This document shows, piece after piece, positions 34,621 through 44,651 of a stretch of DNA of 64,000 nt. A program made the position numbers and the translations under genes. Source of the DNA: Gammaproteobacteria bacterium. Lineage in GTDB: Bacteria; Pseudomonadota; Gammaproteobacteria; Pseudomonadales; Azotimanducaceae. Position 1 is the first letter of the stretch; every line of letters starts with the position of its first letter. The notes beneath the pieces were generated by a model, which saw only the letters and a program-made list of their open reading frames with translations, ran no database searches and was not told the DNA's origin. The stretch is from assembly GCA_026707945.1 (NCBI GenBank), contig JAPOVV010000115.1, forward strand, positions 62,001 through 126,000. Reading direction: 5' to 3'.

Positions 34621-34646
34621 TTGAAAATCGGTTAGTTTGCCCTCAT
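34621..34646 (+). promoter_or_regulatory. Candidate heat-shock (sigma-32) promoter for clpB
   Basis: TTGAAA at 34621-34626 and CCCTCAT at 34640-34646 resemble the sigma-32 consensus (CTTGAAA, CCCCAT). From TTGAA (34621-34625) to the -10 element the spacing is 14 bases, within the accepted range. The element is 60 bases upstream of the ClpB start, the right place for a heat-shock chaperone. It is based on one sequence only, and the -10 has one extra base relative to consensus. Confidence 0.5.
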
Positions 34647-34706
34647 ATAGAAGGTAGGGCCTTGGACTAAATAAAGCCAAGTAAAGCTTCTAGTATGGGG
34701 TAAAAC

Positions 34707-37298
34707 ATGGAGTTTGACCGACTGACATCGCAGTTTCGAACCGCAATCGAACGTGCGCATGAACTCGTTACCCAGAAGAATCAGCAGTTTATTGAGCCGC
34801 AACACGTACTGTTAGCGCAACTCGATGAAGACAAGAGCGGTATAGCAGGTCTCTTGTCTCGAGCCGGTGGTGACGTTGGTCAAATCCGGTCAGAGCTAAC
34901 GAGGACGGTGAATGAGTTGCCTTCCGTGCAAGGTCCTGTTACCGTCACACCTAGTCGGGATCTAAGTCGTGTGCTCTCGCAAGTTGGACAACTAGCAAAG
35001 AGTCGCAACGACACCTACATTGCGAACGAGCTATTCATTCCCGCGGTTCTGCAGGTAGGTGGTCCTACTGCCCGTTTACTTGAGTCCGCAGGCGTTCAAC
35101 CGGCTCAAGTCGACGAAGCGATCGCGACCATGAGACAGGGATCTAGTGTCAATTCGGAAAACGCTGAAGAGCTACGTGATGCATTAACTCAATACACCAT
35201 AGATTTCACCGAGCTCGCCCGAACAGGCAAGTTAGATCCGGTCATTGGTCGAGACGATGAAATCCGAAGGACAATACAGGTTCTACAACGCCGAACGAAG
35301 AACAATCCTGTATTAATCGGTGAGCCCGGTGTCGGAAAGACAGCGGTAGTGGAAGGTCTTGCACAACGGATCGTTCGTGGTGAGGTACCGGAAGGCATGA
35401 AAAACAAACGTCTTCTGGCACTTGATCTGGCGTTGATGGTCGCGGGCGCGAAGTTCCGAGGCGAATTTGAGGAGCGCATGAAAGCGTTGCTTCAAGATCT
35501 ACAGAAACAAGATGGCCAAGTGATCCTGTTTATCGACGAGCTGCATACCTTGGTTGGCGCTGGTAGCGCAGAAGGCAGTATGGATGCAGGAAATATGCTG
35601 AAACCCGCTTTGGCTCGAGGCGATCTACGTTGCGTCGGTGCGACCACGCTCGACGAATATCGCGAGCGTATCGAGAAGGACGCGGCTCTTGAGCGAAGGT
35701 TCCAAATCATCCAACTCGATGAGCCGTCGGTCGAGGCTACGATCGCGATTTTGCGGGGTTTGAAAGAGCGATACGAGGTACACCATGGTGTGCAAATTAC
35801 TGACCCTGCTTTGATTGCGGCAGCTTCGCTGTCGCATCGCTATGTATCAGACCGGTTCCTGCCAGATAAAGCCATAGACCTTGTTGACGAAGCCGCTAGT
35901 CGAATCCGTATGGAGTTAGATTCCAAGCCTGAGGTCATGGACAAACTTGAGCGACGCTTGATCCAATTAAAGATGGAACGAGAAGCACTCAAGAAAGAAA
36001 CAGACGATGCTTCAAAAGAGCGTTTGAATGATCTTGAAGACACAATCAAAGATCTCGAACGAGAGTACGCTGATCTGGAAGAGGCGCTTCGACACGAAAA
36101 AGCAAGCGTTGTTGATGTACAGCAGGTCAAAGAGCGACTTGAGGAAGTGCGGCTTGAATACGAGCGAGCAGAACGCGAAGGTGACCTCGCGAGGATGTCA
36201 GAGCTTAAGTACGGTTTGATTCCTGAACTCGAACAACGTATTGAATCGGAGAACGGTCAGGAAGACGTTCAACTTACCTTGTTACGCAACAAGGTAACGG
36301 AAGATGAGATCGCCAACGTAGTTTCAGCGCGAACCGGAATCCCGATTTCTCGAATGCTTCAAGGAGAGCGGGACAAGCTACTTCAGATGGAAGCATCTCT
36401 ACATAAGCGAGTGGTCGGTCAAGATACCGCCGTGCAAGTCGTATCTGATGCGATCCGCCGAAATCGGGCTGGACTGTCAGATGAAACAAAACCAAACGGC
36501 TCATTCCTTTTCCTTGGACCGTCAGGCGTGGGGAAAACGGAGCTATGTAAAGCGCTTGCGGAGTTCTTGTTCGATACCGAGTCAGCATTAATTCGAGTGG
36601 ATATGTCAGAGTTCATGGAAAAACACTCGGTTTCTCGTCTGATCGGTGCCCCTCCGGGGTACGTTGGTTATGAAGAAGGCGGTTATCTCACCGAGTTGGT
36701 GCGTCGAAAACCTTATTCGGTTGTATTGCTGGACGAAATCGAAAAAGCACACCAGGATGTCTTCAATGTACTGTTGCAGGTGCTCGATGATGGTCGTCTG
36801 ACAGACGGACACGGACGTACTGTTGATTTTCGCAATACTGTAATCGTGATGACATCGAACATTGGTTCGGATGCGATTCGTGAACATAGTAATACCACCT
36901 ACGAGAACATCAAAGCGATGGTTCAGGAACGCGTCAAAACACAATTTCGTCCGGAATTCGTAAATCGAATAGACGAAATGGTCGTATTCGACCTGCTGCA
37001 AAGCGAACAGCTAACAGAAATCGCACGCATTCAGGTAGCGTTAGTGGCGAAGCGCCTCGAGAGCCAAGGAATAGAACTTGAGGTATCGGACGAAACTTTG
37101 GCGAGGCTGGCATCGTCTGCATTTGATCCTGTATATGGTGCGAGACCGATCAAACGAACGATTCAAAATGAATTAGAGAATCCGCTTGCAAGGGCATTGC
37201 TCAACGGTGAGATTAGCGCTGACAAGACCCCAATGGTCAACGCAGAAGACTACATCTATCGTGATAGCGCTGATAGTTCAGACTCGATTGTCGCGTAA
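34707..37298 (+). CDS. clpB: ClpB disaggregase
   Basis: The 863-residue AAA+ chaperone rescues aggregated proteins with DnaK. The N-terminal Clp-N repeats span 1-145. AAA-1 has [16 protein letters not shown] and Walker [10 protein letters not shown] middle coiled-coil domain (about 400-525, [20 protein letters not shown]) distinguishes ClpB from ClpA. AAA-2 has [20 protein letters not shown] and [16 protein letters not shown]. The length equals that of other ClpB proteins, and a heat-shock-like promoter precedes it. Confidence 0.98.
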   Translation: MEFDRLTSQFRTAIERAHELVTQKNQQFIEPQHVLLAQLDEDKSGIAGLLSRAGGDVGQIRSELTRTVNELPSVQGPVTVTPSRDLSRVLSQVGQLAKSRNDTYIANELFIPAVLQVGGPTARLLESAGVQPAQVDEAIATMRQGSSVNSENAEELRDALTQYTIDFTELARTGKLDPVIGRDDEIRRTIQVLQRRTKNNPVLIGEPGVGKTAVVEGLAQRIVRGEVPEGMKNKRLLALDLALMVAGAKFRGEFEERMKALLQDLQKQDGQVILFIDELHTLVGAGSAEGSMDAGNMLKPALARGDLRCVGATTLDEYRERIEKDAALERRFQIIQLDEPSVEATIAILRGLKERYEVHHGVQITDPALIAAASLSHRYVSDRFLPDKAIDLVDEAASRIRMELDSKPEVMDKLERRLIQLKMEREALKKETDDASKERLNDLEDTIKDLEREYADLEEALRHEKASVVDVQQVKERLEEVRLEYERAEREGDLARMSELKYGLIPELEQRIESENGQEDVQLTLLRNKVTEDEIANVVSARTGIPISRMLQGERDKLLQMEASLHKRVVGQDTAVQVVSDAIRRNRAGLSDETKPNGSFLFLGPSGVGKTELCKALAEFLFDTESALIRVDMSEFMEKHSVSRLIGAPPGYVGYEEGGYLTELVRRKPYSVVLLDEIEKAHQDVFNVLLQVLDDGRLTDGHGRTVDFRNTVIVMTSNIGSDAIREHSNTTYENIKAMVQERVKTQFRPEFVNRIDEMVVFDLLQSEQLTEIARIQVALVAKRLESQGIELEVSDETLARLASSAFDPVYGARPIKRTIQNELENPLARALLNGEISADKTPMVNAEDYIYRDSADSSDSIVA

Positions 37299-37341
37299 CC
37301 GCCGGTTCTTGAATTTGGTGCGTCCTAGCTGAACTGTCGAC

Positions 37342-37905
37342 CTAGTTGAACGTCCGCTTCGCCCCGAAGCGTACAGTATCGCAATCAGAGGATGCGTCTC
37401 CTGTATCCGGCTCGTGCACTTCATCTTCTTCATTCCAATAGCCCCATCGTTCAGTGCGTCTTGACTTTGGCGGAACTAACACAAGTGTCCATACGCCTTT
37501 TTCGGGAACGTCAGAAATTGCGTGGTAGCGATTTTTGCCCCGGAAGAGATTGAAGTACCTCACATGAACTCTTTTTCTGCCGGTGTTAGTTGCTGGACAC
37601 AGAACCTCCTGAGCGTAGTGACCCCGTAATACGATCGACAAGAACCAAGGCCAAGGGTGGTTGTGTAACCAACGATAGGGGTCTTTTAGTTGTATGAAGT
37701 GTAGATAGAGCTCAAAGCGCCGTCCGGAACCATCGCCTTTCAGGTAGTAACGCGTGAGATACGGTTTCCCATTAAGGAAGATCCGTTTGCCGCTTAGTTT
37801 CTTTACGATCCGATCGATCCAACGAACGGGTTGCGCTGCAGTAGAGCTTTCAAAAGTAGCTTCTGACAATGTCTCACCAGGATGCGGTTCATGCTTAGTT
37901 CTCAA
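37342..37905 (-). CDS. Cupin-like hypothetical protein
   Basis: The 187-residue protein contains YRWLHNHPWPWFLSIVLRGH (a His-x-His metal-like pair in HNHPW), then KNRYHAISDVPEKGVWTLVL and GYWNEEDEVH. The order of motifs suggests a single cupin-type barrel, like small proteins seen widely as uncharacterised. The N-terminal 30 residues are not conserved-looking. No substrate can be given. It is followed on the minus strand side by clpB, converging. Confidence 0.55.
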   Translation of the reverse strand: MRTKHEPHPGETLSEATFESSTAAQPVRWIDRIVKKLSGKRIFLNGKPYLTRYYLKGDGSGRRFELYLHFIQLKDPYRWLHNHPWPWFLSIVLRGHYAQEVLCPATNTGRKRVHVRYFNLFRGKNRYHAISDVPEKGVWTLVLVPPKSRRTERWGYWNEEDEVHEPDTGDASSDCDTVRFGAKRTFN

Positions 37906-37963
37906 AAATACGATCGCTTATGACAAGTTGTGTCGTGAGTTTCCTAGAGCTGCGGGTGACAAG

Positions 37964-38614
37964 TCATTGTGTTGCCCAAATCGCGCCGCGTCGCATGATT
38001 TCTTTTGCTTCTGGTACATCGAAGTCACTGGCGACGTGACCTAGTGCGCTGTAAAACACGCGACCGGCTCCGTAACGCTTCTTCCAACACACTGGCATCT
38101 CTACACCTTTTACCCAATCGATATTCCAGTGATTGCCACTGAAGGTTGTCGTGGCGAGCACTTCATTGGACGGATCAATGTGCATGAAATACTGTTCAGA
38201 GTGCATCGCAAAATCATCGAGACCTGCGACAATCGGGTCATCGCTCTTGATGTTCACGGTGTAGTCGATAACCCCGCCCGGGTGACAGATGAACTGCCCG
38301 CCGACCATGAATTGATATTCAACGTTGTTTCTGAAAGAATCGCCCATGCCACCGTGCCAACCTGCACATCCGACACCTGCACGGACAGCGCGAAGGAGAC
38401 CACGCTCTTGCTCTGGTTTGATCTGGGACATCGTCCACACGGGTACGATGAGATCTTGTTCACTGAGGAACGCTTCGTCCTCAAGACGATCGAGTGAATC
38501 CTCGACGTTCACTTCGTAGCCTTCGTCGCTTAGTAAGCTCGCACATATGTTTGCGGTTTGTTCAGGTTCGTGTCCGAGCCAGCCGCCCCAAGTGATAAAC
38601 GCTTTCTTTGCCAT
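37964..38614 (-). CDS. ThuA-domain protein
   Basis: The 216-residue protein begins [17 protein letters not shown] and contains [31 protein letters not shown] and [15 protein letters not shown], diagnostic of ThuA-like class I glutamine amidotransferase-fold proteins. This family is tied to trehalose and glycoside use, often through 3-keto sugars. It is 25 bases downstream of the Gfo/Idh/MocA gene on the same strand and is its likely operon partner. Confidence 0.88.
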   Translation of the reverse strand: MAKKAFITWGGWLGHEPEQTANICASLLSDEGYEVNVEDSLDRLEDEAFLSEQDLIVPVWTMSQIKPEQERGLLRAVRAGVGCAGWHGGMGDSFRNNVEYQFMVGGQFICHPGGVIDYTVNIKSDDPIVAGLDDFAMHSEQYFMHIDPSNEVLATTTFSGNHWNIDWVKGVEMPVCWKKRYGAGRVFYSALGHVASDFDVPEAKEIMRRGAIWATQ

Positions 38615-38639
38615 CTGCTTGATCCCCGTCTAAATTAGA

Positions 38640-39743
38640 TTAATCGAGAACTGAATCGGCCAGTCCGACGGGTAAGGCGGCCGGTCGGTCTGGTTTCGAT
38701 TTCAATTCGACGTGTTGTCGTGTCTCACTGGACCTTCCAAACGCGTCCATGACTTCGAGAACATGGAATGCTAGTTCGCCGCTGGCACGATGTGCTCGAC
38801 CGGTTCGGATGCCTGTACACATGTCTGCCAAACCAATGCTGCGACTGTTCTCAATGTTGGCGTGCGTTAGCGCTTGTTCTTCCCATTCACGTCCCGGGCC
38901 ATTCATCGCAACCCGTCCGCCAAACCCATTGGGGTCGGGACAGGTCAGTGATCGTTCGGTGCCATGAATCTCGATAAATCGATTGCTATGACGCCACACG
39001 TCAAAACTCATCACCACCGTCACCACTGCACCGCCGCAAAATTCGAGCACGCCGCTTGTATGGGTGTCTACCTCGACGTCAATGATCTCACCATGTTTTG
39101 GCTTTGAAGTAATGGTGCGTTGTTCGAATCCTCGGCTGGTAATTGCCGTCACACGCTTTACGGGACCCAGCGCATTAACGAGTGCGGTAATGTAGTAGGG
39201 ACCCATGTCGAATAAGGGTCCGCCACCTGGTTTGTAATAAAACTCCGGTGCCGGATGCCACGTTTCAACGCCGTGGCTCATCATGAAAGCGGTCCCAGAT
39301 AGTGGATACCCGATCGCTCCGTCATCGACTAAATTTCGCACCGTTTGGTGACCACCACCTAGAAACGTATCGGGTGCGCAACCTAGGCGTAGGTTTGAGT
39401 CGTGTGCGCACTGTAAGACCTTTTTGCCTTCGTCGACATCCAAGCCGAACGGCTTCTCGCAGAAGGCGTGCTTACCACTTTCTAATGCTGCGAGATTGAC
39501 CTCACCATGTGCACTTGGAATGGTCAAGTTGAGTACAACTTCGATGTCGTCGCGAGCCAGTAGCCCGTCGGTTGTTAGAGCCTCGAGGCCGTACGTTTCG
39601 GCCGTACGTTTTGAAGCTTCCGGCACGATGTCCGCACACGCGACAAAGTCCAGTATTGGAAATCTTTCGCTGATGCTTAGATAAGCGTTGCTGATTACAC
39701 CGCATCCGATGAGTCCGATGCGTACAGGGGCGTGGTCGGTCAT
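38640..39743 (-). CDS. Gfo/Idh/MocA family oxidoreductase
   Basis: The 367-residue protein has the Rossmann start IGLIGCGVISNAYLS, VVLNLTIPSAHGEVNLAALE and GKHAFCEKPFGLDVDE with the conserved EKP lysine. The C-terminal half includes FYYKPGGGPLFDMGPYYI. Predicted NAD(P)-dependent sugar dehydrogenase. Together with the ThuA gene just downstream it forms a pair often seen in glycoside and cyclitol breakdown. Substrate unknown. Confidence 0.92.
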   Translation of the reverse strand: MTDHAPVRIGLIGCGVISNAYLSISERFPILDFVACADIVPEASKRTAETYGLEALTTDGLLARDDIEVVLNLTIPSAHGEVNLAALESGKHAFCEKPFGLDVDEGKKVLQCAHDSNLRLGCAPDTFLGGGHQTVRNLVDDGAIGYPLSGTAFMMSHGVETWHPAPEFYYKPGGGPLFDMGPYYITALVNALGPVKRVTAITSRGFEQRTITSKPKHGEIIDVEVDTHTSGVLEFCGGAVVTVVMSFDVWRHSNRFIEIHGTERSLTCPDPNGFGGRVAMNGPGREWEEQALTHANIENSRSIGLADMCTGIRTGRAHRASGELAFHVLEVMDAFGRSSETRQHVELKSKPDRPAALPVGLADSVLD

Positions 39744-39771
39744 AGAGCTCTAATAAAGTTCCATAGGATGA

Positions 39772-40062
39772 TTAGTCGTTGCTGTGGGATTGGTGTTCAA
39801 GCAGCTCTACTCGGTCGTAGATCGCCATGACATTCTCAAATCTAATTACTAACGAGTGACTGAGATTTTGAGCGTAGTCATGGAGATGATATTTGAACCT
39901 GGTTTGCGGTTCACCGTTCAAGAACGCGTCATAGTCACGGGTTAGTTCGCGCACATCGCTCTTTATCTCAGTACTCCAAGTTGCCCGAAATGGACCGAGT
40001 ACGGAACCACCAGCCAACGCTATAGTGATTTCGTGATTAGTTAGCATCCGCGGTTTATTCAT
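39772..40062 (-). CDS. Hypothetical protein
   Basis: A 96-residue frame starting MNKPRMLTNHEITIALAGGS. It contains TWSTEIKSDVRELTRDYDAF and HDYAQNLSHSLVIRFEN. An in-frame ATG at 40101 is less likely because it crowds the divergent gene. It seems soluble and mixed in structure. I do not recognise a family. Confidence 0.45.
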   Translation of the reverse strand: MNKPRMLTNHEITIALAGGSVLGPFRATWSTEIKSDVRELTRDYDAFLNGEPQTRFKYHLHDYAQNLSHSLVIRFENVMAIYDRVELLEHQSHSND

Positions 40063-40136
40063 GGCAATATCCCTCGCGAAAAATCTCGTGTATGAAGCCA
40101 ATGCTATGATTTTGCGAATTTCAAGGAGATATACCT

Positions 40137-40523
40137 ATGGCAATAACGAAATACGATCATTTAGTGGTAAGGGTGAGCGATCTCGAAACGGGCATCGCAA
40201 CGTACCGCGATACATTAGGACTTGAACTCGACCGCACAGATGAAAGTGAAGCGCTCGGAATCAAGCAAGCGTTCTTTAATCTTCCGGGAGGCGGTTTTAT
40301 CGAAGTTGTTGCCCCTACTGATCCTGATTCTGCAGTTGGAAAAGCGCTAGAGGGACGTGGCGAAGGCATGCATACGATTGCATTTGAGGTGGACGATCTT
40401 GCCGCGACCTGTGAAGCTATGAAAGCTGGTGGTGCGCGACTGATTGGTGAAGGCAGTCCCCAAGTATTTGTACATCCGAAGTCAACCCACGGTATTCTCC
40501 TTCAGTTAGGCGAGAAGAAATAG
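40137..40523 (+). CDS. VOC-family protein, methylmalonyl-CoA epimerase-like
   Basis: The 128-residue vicinal-oxygen-chelate protein has two beta-alpha-beta units: YDHLVVRVSDLETGIATYRD, GGGFIEVVAP, GEGMHTIAFEVDDL and VHPKSTHGILLQLGEKK. The metal-site candidates are the histidines in DHLV and GMHT and the glutamate in FIEV. The final C-terminal position, often Glu in epimerases, reads Gln (ILLQL). The HPKSTHG segment is typical of methylmalonyl-CoA epimerase, but the substrate is not certain. A good ribosome binding site (AAGGAG) precedes the ATG. Confidence 0.78.
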   Translation: MAITKYDHLVVRVSDLETGIATYRDTLGLELDRTDESEALGIKQAFFNLPGGGFIEVVAPTDPDSAVGKALEGRGEGMHTIAFEVDDLAATCEAMKAGGARLIGEGSPQVFVHPKSTHGILLQLGEKK

Positions 40524-40567
40524 CTGCAACCTTACGGGGATTCAAAGAACAAGGAATTCTTTGTCGG

Positions 40568-40960
40568 TTAGTCCAGCTCGAGCGTTGTTCTTGACTTGAA
40601 CCAACGATGGGACGTTGGTAGATACAGCAACAGTACCGCGACTAACGCTACGAGTTTGCTAAGTACGTCAGCAAAGTTGAGCTTGTCGAGAGCTTCACTG
40701 ATCGAGGGTTGGTTGACGATCCCCCACACGAAGGCGATTAAAAGGCAAGCAATGCCGATGCGAATCCACCCTTCACCGAGTAACAGTCCCCAAGCGGCGC
40801 TAAACCAAAGCATGATAAAAAAGACCTGCGCGCCATTACTCAGTACATCCTCTGGGAAGACGAGCCACCACGCGAGAAGTATTAGTGAGTTGAATTCGAG
40901 CAGGCATGCGCCAACCAACAAGGGGCGCGGTAGCTGCAAGAGAGACTGAATAAATGCCAC
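40568..40960 (-). CDS. Hypothetical membrane protein
   Basis: The 130-residue frame has four hydrophobic stretches (for example VFFIMLWFSAAWGLLLGEGW and LSKLVALVAVLLLYLP) and short polar connections. It may be a small integral membrane protein of the DoxX-unlike type. No recognisable family. It is convergent with the epimerase-like gene. Confidence 0.5.
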   Translation of the reverse strand: MAFIQSLLQLPRPLLVGACLLEFNSLILLAWWLVFPEDVLSNGAQVFFIMLWFSAAWGLLLGEGWIRIGIACLLIAFVWGIVNQPSISEALDKLNFADVLSKLVALVAVLLLYLPTSHRWFKSRTTLELD

Positions 40961-41295
40961 GGTGCTCGCGTGTACGGGAATTTAGAAGCCTGAGCGGGCA
41001 GGGAATGTTAGTTAGTGGTGACCGAGATGGCGGGCTTTCATGAGACGCATCGACGTTAATTTTCGGATCTGAGAGCTCGTCCTTGACATCCAATACGGTG
41101 AATGTGAGCCCGGTCACATATCACGGTGTACCTCAAATTAGCGAGAGAAATGAGCTCGAATTGTTGGCTCCGAGGTGCATGATCTAGGGGAAATTCACTT
41201 AAAAATTGCGCTCGTATAATTCGCAGGATGGCTCGTTCGAGCCATTCTTTACGCGGGGGAGTTCGCTCTGAATCAGGCGATGTGCGGCTACGGGT
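40961..41295 (+). promoter_or_regulatory. nuo operon leader: candidate promoter and tight inverted repeat
   Basis: This 335-base gap precedes nuoA. TATAAT occurs at 41215-41220, with a poor -35 (TTCACT, 41194-41199, 15-base spacing). Just after it, TGGCTCGTTCGAGCCA at 41229-41244 is a perfect inverted repeat (7-base arms, 2-base centre), so it lies near the expected transcript start. I found no clear tRNA or gene in the rest. A minus-strand frame at 40836-41117 looks like chance. Confidence 0.35.
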
Positions 41296-41709
41296 ATGCC
41301 TGCTGATATGTGGCCATTTCTTATTTTCTGCGTTGTTGTCTTCGGTCTTCTCGGCGTCATGCTCGTGGCGTCATGGTTTATCGGATCGAAAGCGCGTCAC
41401 GGCGGCGCTCAGGACATACCGTACGAATCTGGTGTCGTGCCGGTTGGGGAAGCAGAAGACATGCGCCTCTCAATCGAGTTCTATCTTGTCGCGATCTTCT
41501 TCGTTATTTTCGACCTGGAAACGATTTTCATTGTGGCTTGGGCGGTCGCGTTTGAAGAGACTGCGTGGCTGGGTTATGGGGCAGCGGCGGTCTTTATCGG
41601 CATGCTCTTGATCGCCCTTCTGTATGAATATCGAACGGGTGCGCTGGAATGGGGTGTTAAAGGGCGCGTCTTTGTGCCAGGACGCTACGCAAGGCTCGAC
41701 TCGGCGTAA
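41296..41709 (+). CDS. nuoA: NADH-quinone oxidoreductase subunit A
   Basis: The 137-residue protein has three transmembrane segments. The conserved NuoA region [20 protein letters not shown] follows [20 protein letters not shown], the loop that includes the conserved YESG. It is part of the membrane arm of complex I near the quinone site. Its stop overlaps the ATG of nuoB by one base, so translation is coupled. Confidence 0.97.
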   Translation: MPADMWPFLIFCVVVFGLLGVMLVASWFIGSKARHGGAQDIPYESGVVPVGEAEDMRLSIEFYLVAIFFVIFDLETIFIVAWAVAFEETAWLGYGAAAVFIGMLLIALLYEYRTGALEWGVKGRVFVPGRYARLDSA

Positions 41710-42395
41710 TGGAATACCGACTGGTAAAAGCCGTCCCCGACGAGCCGATGGCTGCGGCGGAAGACGCATACAACGAAGAGTCGGGTAAGAGCTTTCTAAC
41801 CGCCAAGCTCGAAGATTTGGTCGCTTGGGGACGAGCAAATTCCGTTTGGCCATTCAATTTCGGTCTATCGTGCTGTTATGTGGAAATGGCGACGAGCTTT
41901 ACGTCTCGCCATGACATCGCCCGATTCGGTGCTGAAGTTATTCGAGCGACCCCTCGACAATCTGATCTGATTGTTGTTTCCGGCACAGTCTTCCGCAAGA
42001 TGGCGCCGGTATTGCAGCACCTCTATGAGCAATTGCTTGAACCGAGATGGGTGATCTCCATGGGTTCATGCGCAAACTCCGGGGGAATGTTCGATATCTA
42101 CAGCGTCGTTCAAGGCGTTGATAAATTTCTACCCGTAGATGTTTACGTACCGGGATGTCCACCTCGTCCAGAAGCATTTATGCAGGGGCTGACCCTGCTT
42201 CAAGAGTCCATAAAGAAAACGCGACGACCTCTGTCATGGGTAATTCAAGAGGACGGAAGTGTCGCAAAATACGCGCCGTCCCAGCGCGATATCAGAACGC
42301 CTGACCGGATGAAAGTCACTGACCTCGCAGAACCAACGACGGTCGGCGATGCACCACTCTCGGACTCGTTACTCGGCAAGAAACGAAAGACATAG
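41709..42395 (+). CDS. nuoB: NADH-quinone oxidoreductase subunit B
   Basis: The 228-residue subunit holds cluster N2, the terminal iron-sulfur centre. Ligands are visible in [20 protein letters not shown] (the paired CC), in [17 protein letters not shown] and in [13 protein letters not shown]. It lies at the junction of the hydrophilic and membrane arms. The C-terminal 45 residues are a non-conserved extension. Confidence 0.97.
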   Translation: MEYRLVKAVPDEPMAAAEDAYNEESGKSFLTAKLEDLVAWGRANSVWPFNFGLSCCYVEMATSFTSRHDIARFGAEVIRATPRQSDLIVVSGTVFRKMAPVLQHLYEQLLEPRWVISMGSCANSGGMFDIYSVVQGVDKFLPVDVYVPGCPPRPEAFMQGLTLLQESIKKTRRPLSWVIQEDGSVAKYAPSQRDIRTPDRMKVTDLAEPTTVGDAPLSDSLLGKKRKT

Positions 42396-42399
42396 ACGA

Positions 42400-44166
42400 G
42401 TGGCACTACCTCAAGAAGCGGCGCAAGAGCCGCCAGGGATAGTTAGTGATCTCATAACCCGTTTTGGGGAATCAACGCGTCTACAGACGACGGTTGACGA
42501 TTACCCGACGGTATGGGTCGAGCGCGAGAACATTCAGGATGTGTTACGGTTCCTAAAACATGATGCGGATACACCGTACGAGCTCTTGTACGACTTGTCC
42601 GCGATCGACGAACGGCTACGCAAACATAGAGAAGATCAACCGGCGTCTGACTTCACGGTGTTCTATCACCTTATCTCACTGGCGGGTGATCACGATTTAC
42701 GAGTCAAAGTACCGCTCCAAGACGACGATCTGCATCTAAAGAGCGTCGAATCGATTTACCCTGTCGCAAATTGGTACGAACGTGAAGCATTCGATATGTT
42801 TGGCGTTCGATTTGATGATCACCCAAATCTACGACGCATTTTGACGCCTCCGTTATGGGAAGGTCATCCACTTCGGAAAGAGCACCCGGCTCGTGCGACC
42901 GAAATGGAGCCATACCGATATACCGAGGAGTTTCAGGATGCGCAACAAGAAGCACTGAAGTTCATCCCCGAAGAGTGGGGCATGTCCCGTGAAGCAAAAC
43001 ACACGGATTTCATGTTCTTAAACCTCGGTCCAAACCACCCGAGCGTGCATGGTGTTTTCCGTATCGCATTGCAGTTAGATGGTGAGGTCATCGTACAGGC
43101 GGTACCGGACATTGGATACCACCACCGTGGCCAAGAAAAAATGGCTGAGCGCCAGTCCTGGCATACATATATCCCGTATACCGACCGAATTGACTATCTC
43201 GGCGGGGTGATGAACAACCTCCCATACGTTATGAATGTTGAACGTATGGCCGGAATCACGGTACCGGATCGTGCGCAGGTAATCCGTGTGATGCTAAGCG
43301 AGTGTTTTCGAATTGCAAGTCATCTGTTGTTTTACGGTACGTTCGCGCAAGACGTCGGTCAGATGTCTCCTGTTTTCTATATGTTCGCCGATCGAGAGCG
43401 GCTGTTTTCGATCATCGAAGCGATAACGGGCGGACGCATGCATCCTAGTTGGTTCCGTATTGGCGGAGTGACCCAAGATTTGCCGGACGGTTGGTATGAA
43501 ATGGTCACCGATTTTTGTGACTACATGCCGAAGCGATTGGACCACTACGAAAAGATGTCGCTTCAAAACAAGATTTTGCAACGTCGAACCAAAGGCATTG
43601 GCGCGTACAACACTGCTGAAGGATTGGACTGGGGGATCACGGGTCCATCGTTGCGCGCAACGGGTTCCGATTGGGACTTGCGTAAGAATCGACCCTACAG
43701 TAGCTACGACCAGTTTGAATTTGACATTCCCACGGCAGTCAACGGAGATTCCTACGACCGGTGCGTAGTCCGGGTTGAGGAAATCCGACAGAGTCTACGA
43801 ATCATTCGGCAATGTGCCGACAACATGCCGTCTGGTCCATACAAGGCTGACCACCGTTCCACCACGCCGCCGCCAAAAGAGCGAACGATGGAACACATTG
43901 AGACATTGATTCATCACTTCTTGAACGTGAGTTGGGGACCGGTCGTCCCTCCTTCTGAGTCCGAAACGTTGGTTGAAGCCACCAAGGGATGGATGGGGTT
44001 TTATTCGATCTCCGACGGCGGAGGGATGGCATACCGATCGCGAGTGCGGACGCCATCATTTCCGGCTCTCCAGCAAATTCCATTCATAAGCAATGGTTTC
44101 ATGGTTGCTGACTTGATCGCGATCATCGCGAGTATTGACTTCGTTATGGCAGATGTGGATCGATGA
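42400..44166 (+). CDS. nuoCD: Fused NADH-quinone oxidoreductase subunits C and D
   Basis: This 588-residue subunit joins NuoC (residues about 25-190, [39 protein letters not shown]) and NuoD (about 200-588, [40 protein letters not shown]). It forms part of the quinone-binding module. The fusion is characteristic of Gammaproteobacteria such as E. coli. GTG 42400 is chosen. It is 4 bases after nuoB and gives a normal N-terminus, whereas the frame is open further back into nuoB. Confidence 0.96.
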   Translation: MALPQEAAQEPPGIVSDLITRFGESTRLQTTVDDYPTVWVERENIQDVLRFLKHDADTPYELLYDLSAIDERLRKHREDQPASDFTVFYHLISLAGDHDLRVKVPLQDDDLHLKSVESIYPVANWYEREAFDMFGVRFDDHPNLRRILTPPLWEGHPLRKEHPARATEMEPYRYTEEFQDAQQEALKFIPEEWGMSREAKHTDFMFLNLGPNHPSVHGVFRIALQLDGEVIVQAVPDIGYHHRGQEKMAERQSWHTYIPYTDRIDYLGGVMNNLPYVMNVERMAGITVPDRAQVIRVMLSECFRIASHLLFYGTFAQDVGQMSPVFYMFADRERLFSIIEAITGGRMHPSWFRIGGVTQDLPDGWYEMVTDFCDYMPKRLDHYEKMSLQNKILQRRTKGIGAYNTAEGLDWGITGPSLRATGSDWDLRKNRPYSSYDQFEFDIPTAVNGDSYDRCVVRVEEIRQSLRIIRQCADNMPSGPYKADHRSTTPPPKERTMEHIETLIHHFLNVSWGPVVPPSESETLVEATKGWMGFYSISDGGGMAYRSRVRTPSFPALQQIPFISNGFMVADLIAIIASIDFVMADVDR

Positions 44167-44651
44167 GCGAAGTTGATTTGATACCGGTACTTTCACAAGA
44201 GGAAGTGGCGGAGATCGAAGCTGAAATTAGCCACTTGCCTGACCGACCGTCGGCAGCGATTGACGCTCTGATGATTGTGCAGAAGCATCGCGGCTGGGTT
44301 TCAGATGAGAGTTTGTCAGCGATTGCGCATCTATTGGGAATGTCCACTGCGGAATTGGATGGTGTCGCAACGTTTTACAACTTGATATATCGCCAACCTG
44401 TGGGTCGCCATGTGATATCCGTGTGCGACAGTGTCTCCTGCTACGTCATGGGAGCAGACGGTTTGGCCAAGGATCTTGAAGCCAAGCTAGGTATTAGTTT
44501 TGGCGAGACGACCGCAGACGAACGTTTTACATTACTGCCAATCGTATGCCTGGGCGCATGCGACAAAGCGCCGACAATGCAAATTGATGAGGACCTGATC
44601 GAGAATGTCTCTGCAGAAAGGCTGGACGATATTTTCGAGAAGTACAAGTAA
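44163..44651 (+). CDS. nuoE: NADH-quinone oxidoreductase subunit E
   Basis: The 162-residue thioredoxin-fold subunit carries the [2Fe-2S] cluster N1a. The ligand cysteines are in [11 protein letters not shown] and [12 protein letters not shown], with the spacing expected of the family. It starts 4 bases inside the end of nuoCD and its stop overlaps the nuoF ATG by one base, so the three are coupled. It is in the NADH-oxidising module. Confidence 0.97.
   Translation: MSEVDLIPVLSQEEVAEIEAEISHLPDRPSAAIDALMIVQKHRGWVSDESLSAIAHLLGMSTAELDGVATFYNLIYRQPVGRHVISVCDSVSCYVMGADGLAKDLEAKLGISFGETTADERFTLLPIVCLGACDKAPTMQIDEDLIENVSAERLDDIFEKYK

Noticed and set aside
40836-41117. 93-residue minus-strand frame upstream of nuoA
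   Set aside because: Overlaps the end of the membrane protein gene in another frame and has no recognisable features.
41100-41295. Possible tRNA in front of nuoA
   Set aside because: No cloverleaf with T-loop and anticodon was found. Only a short inverted repeat is present.
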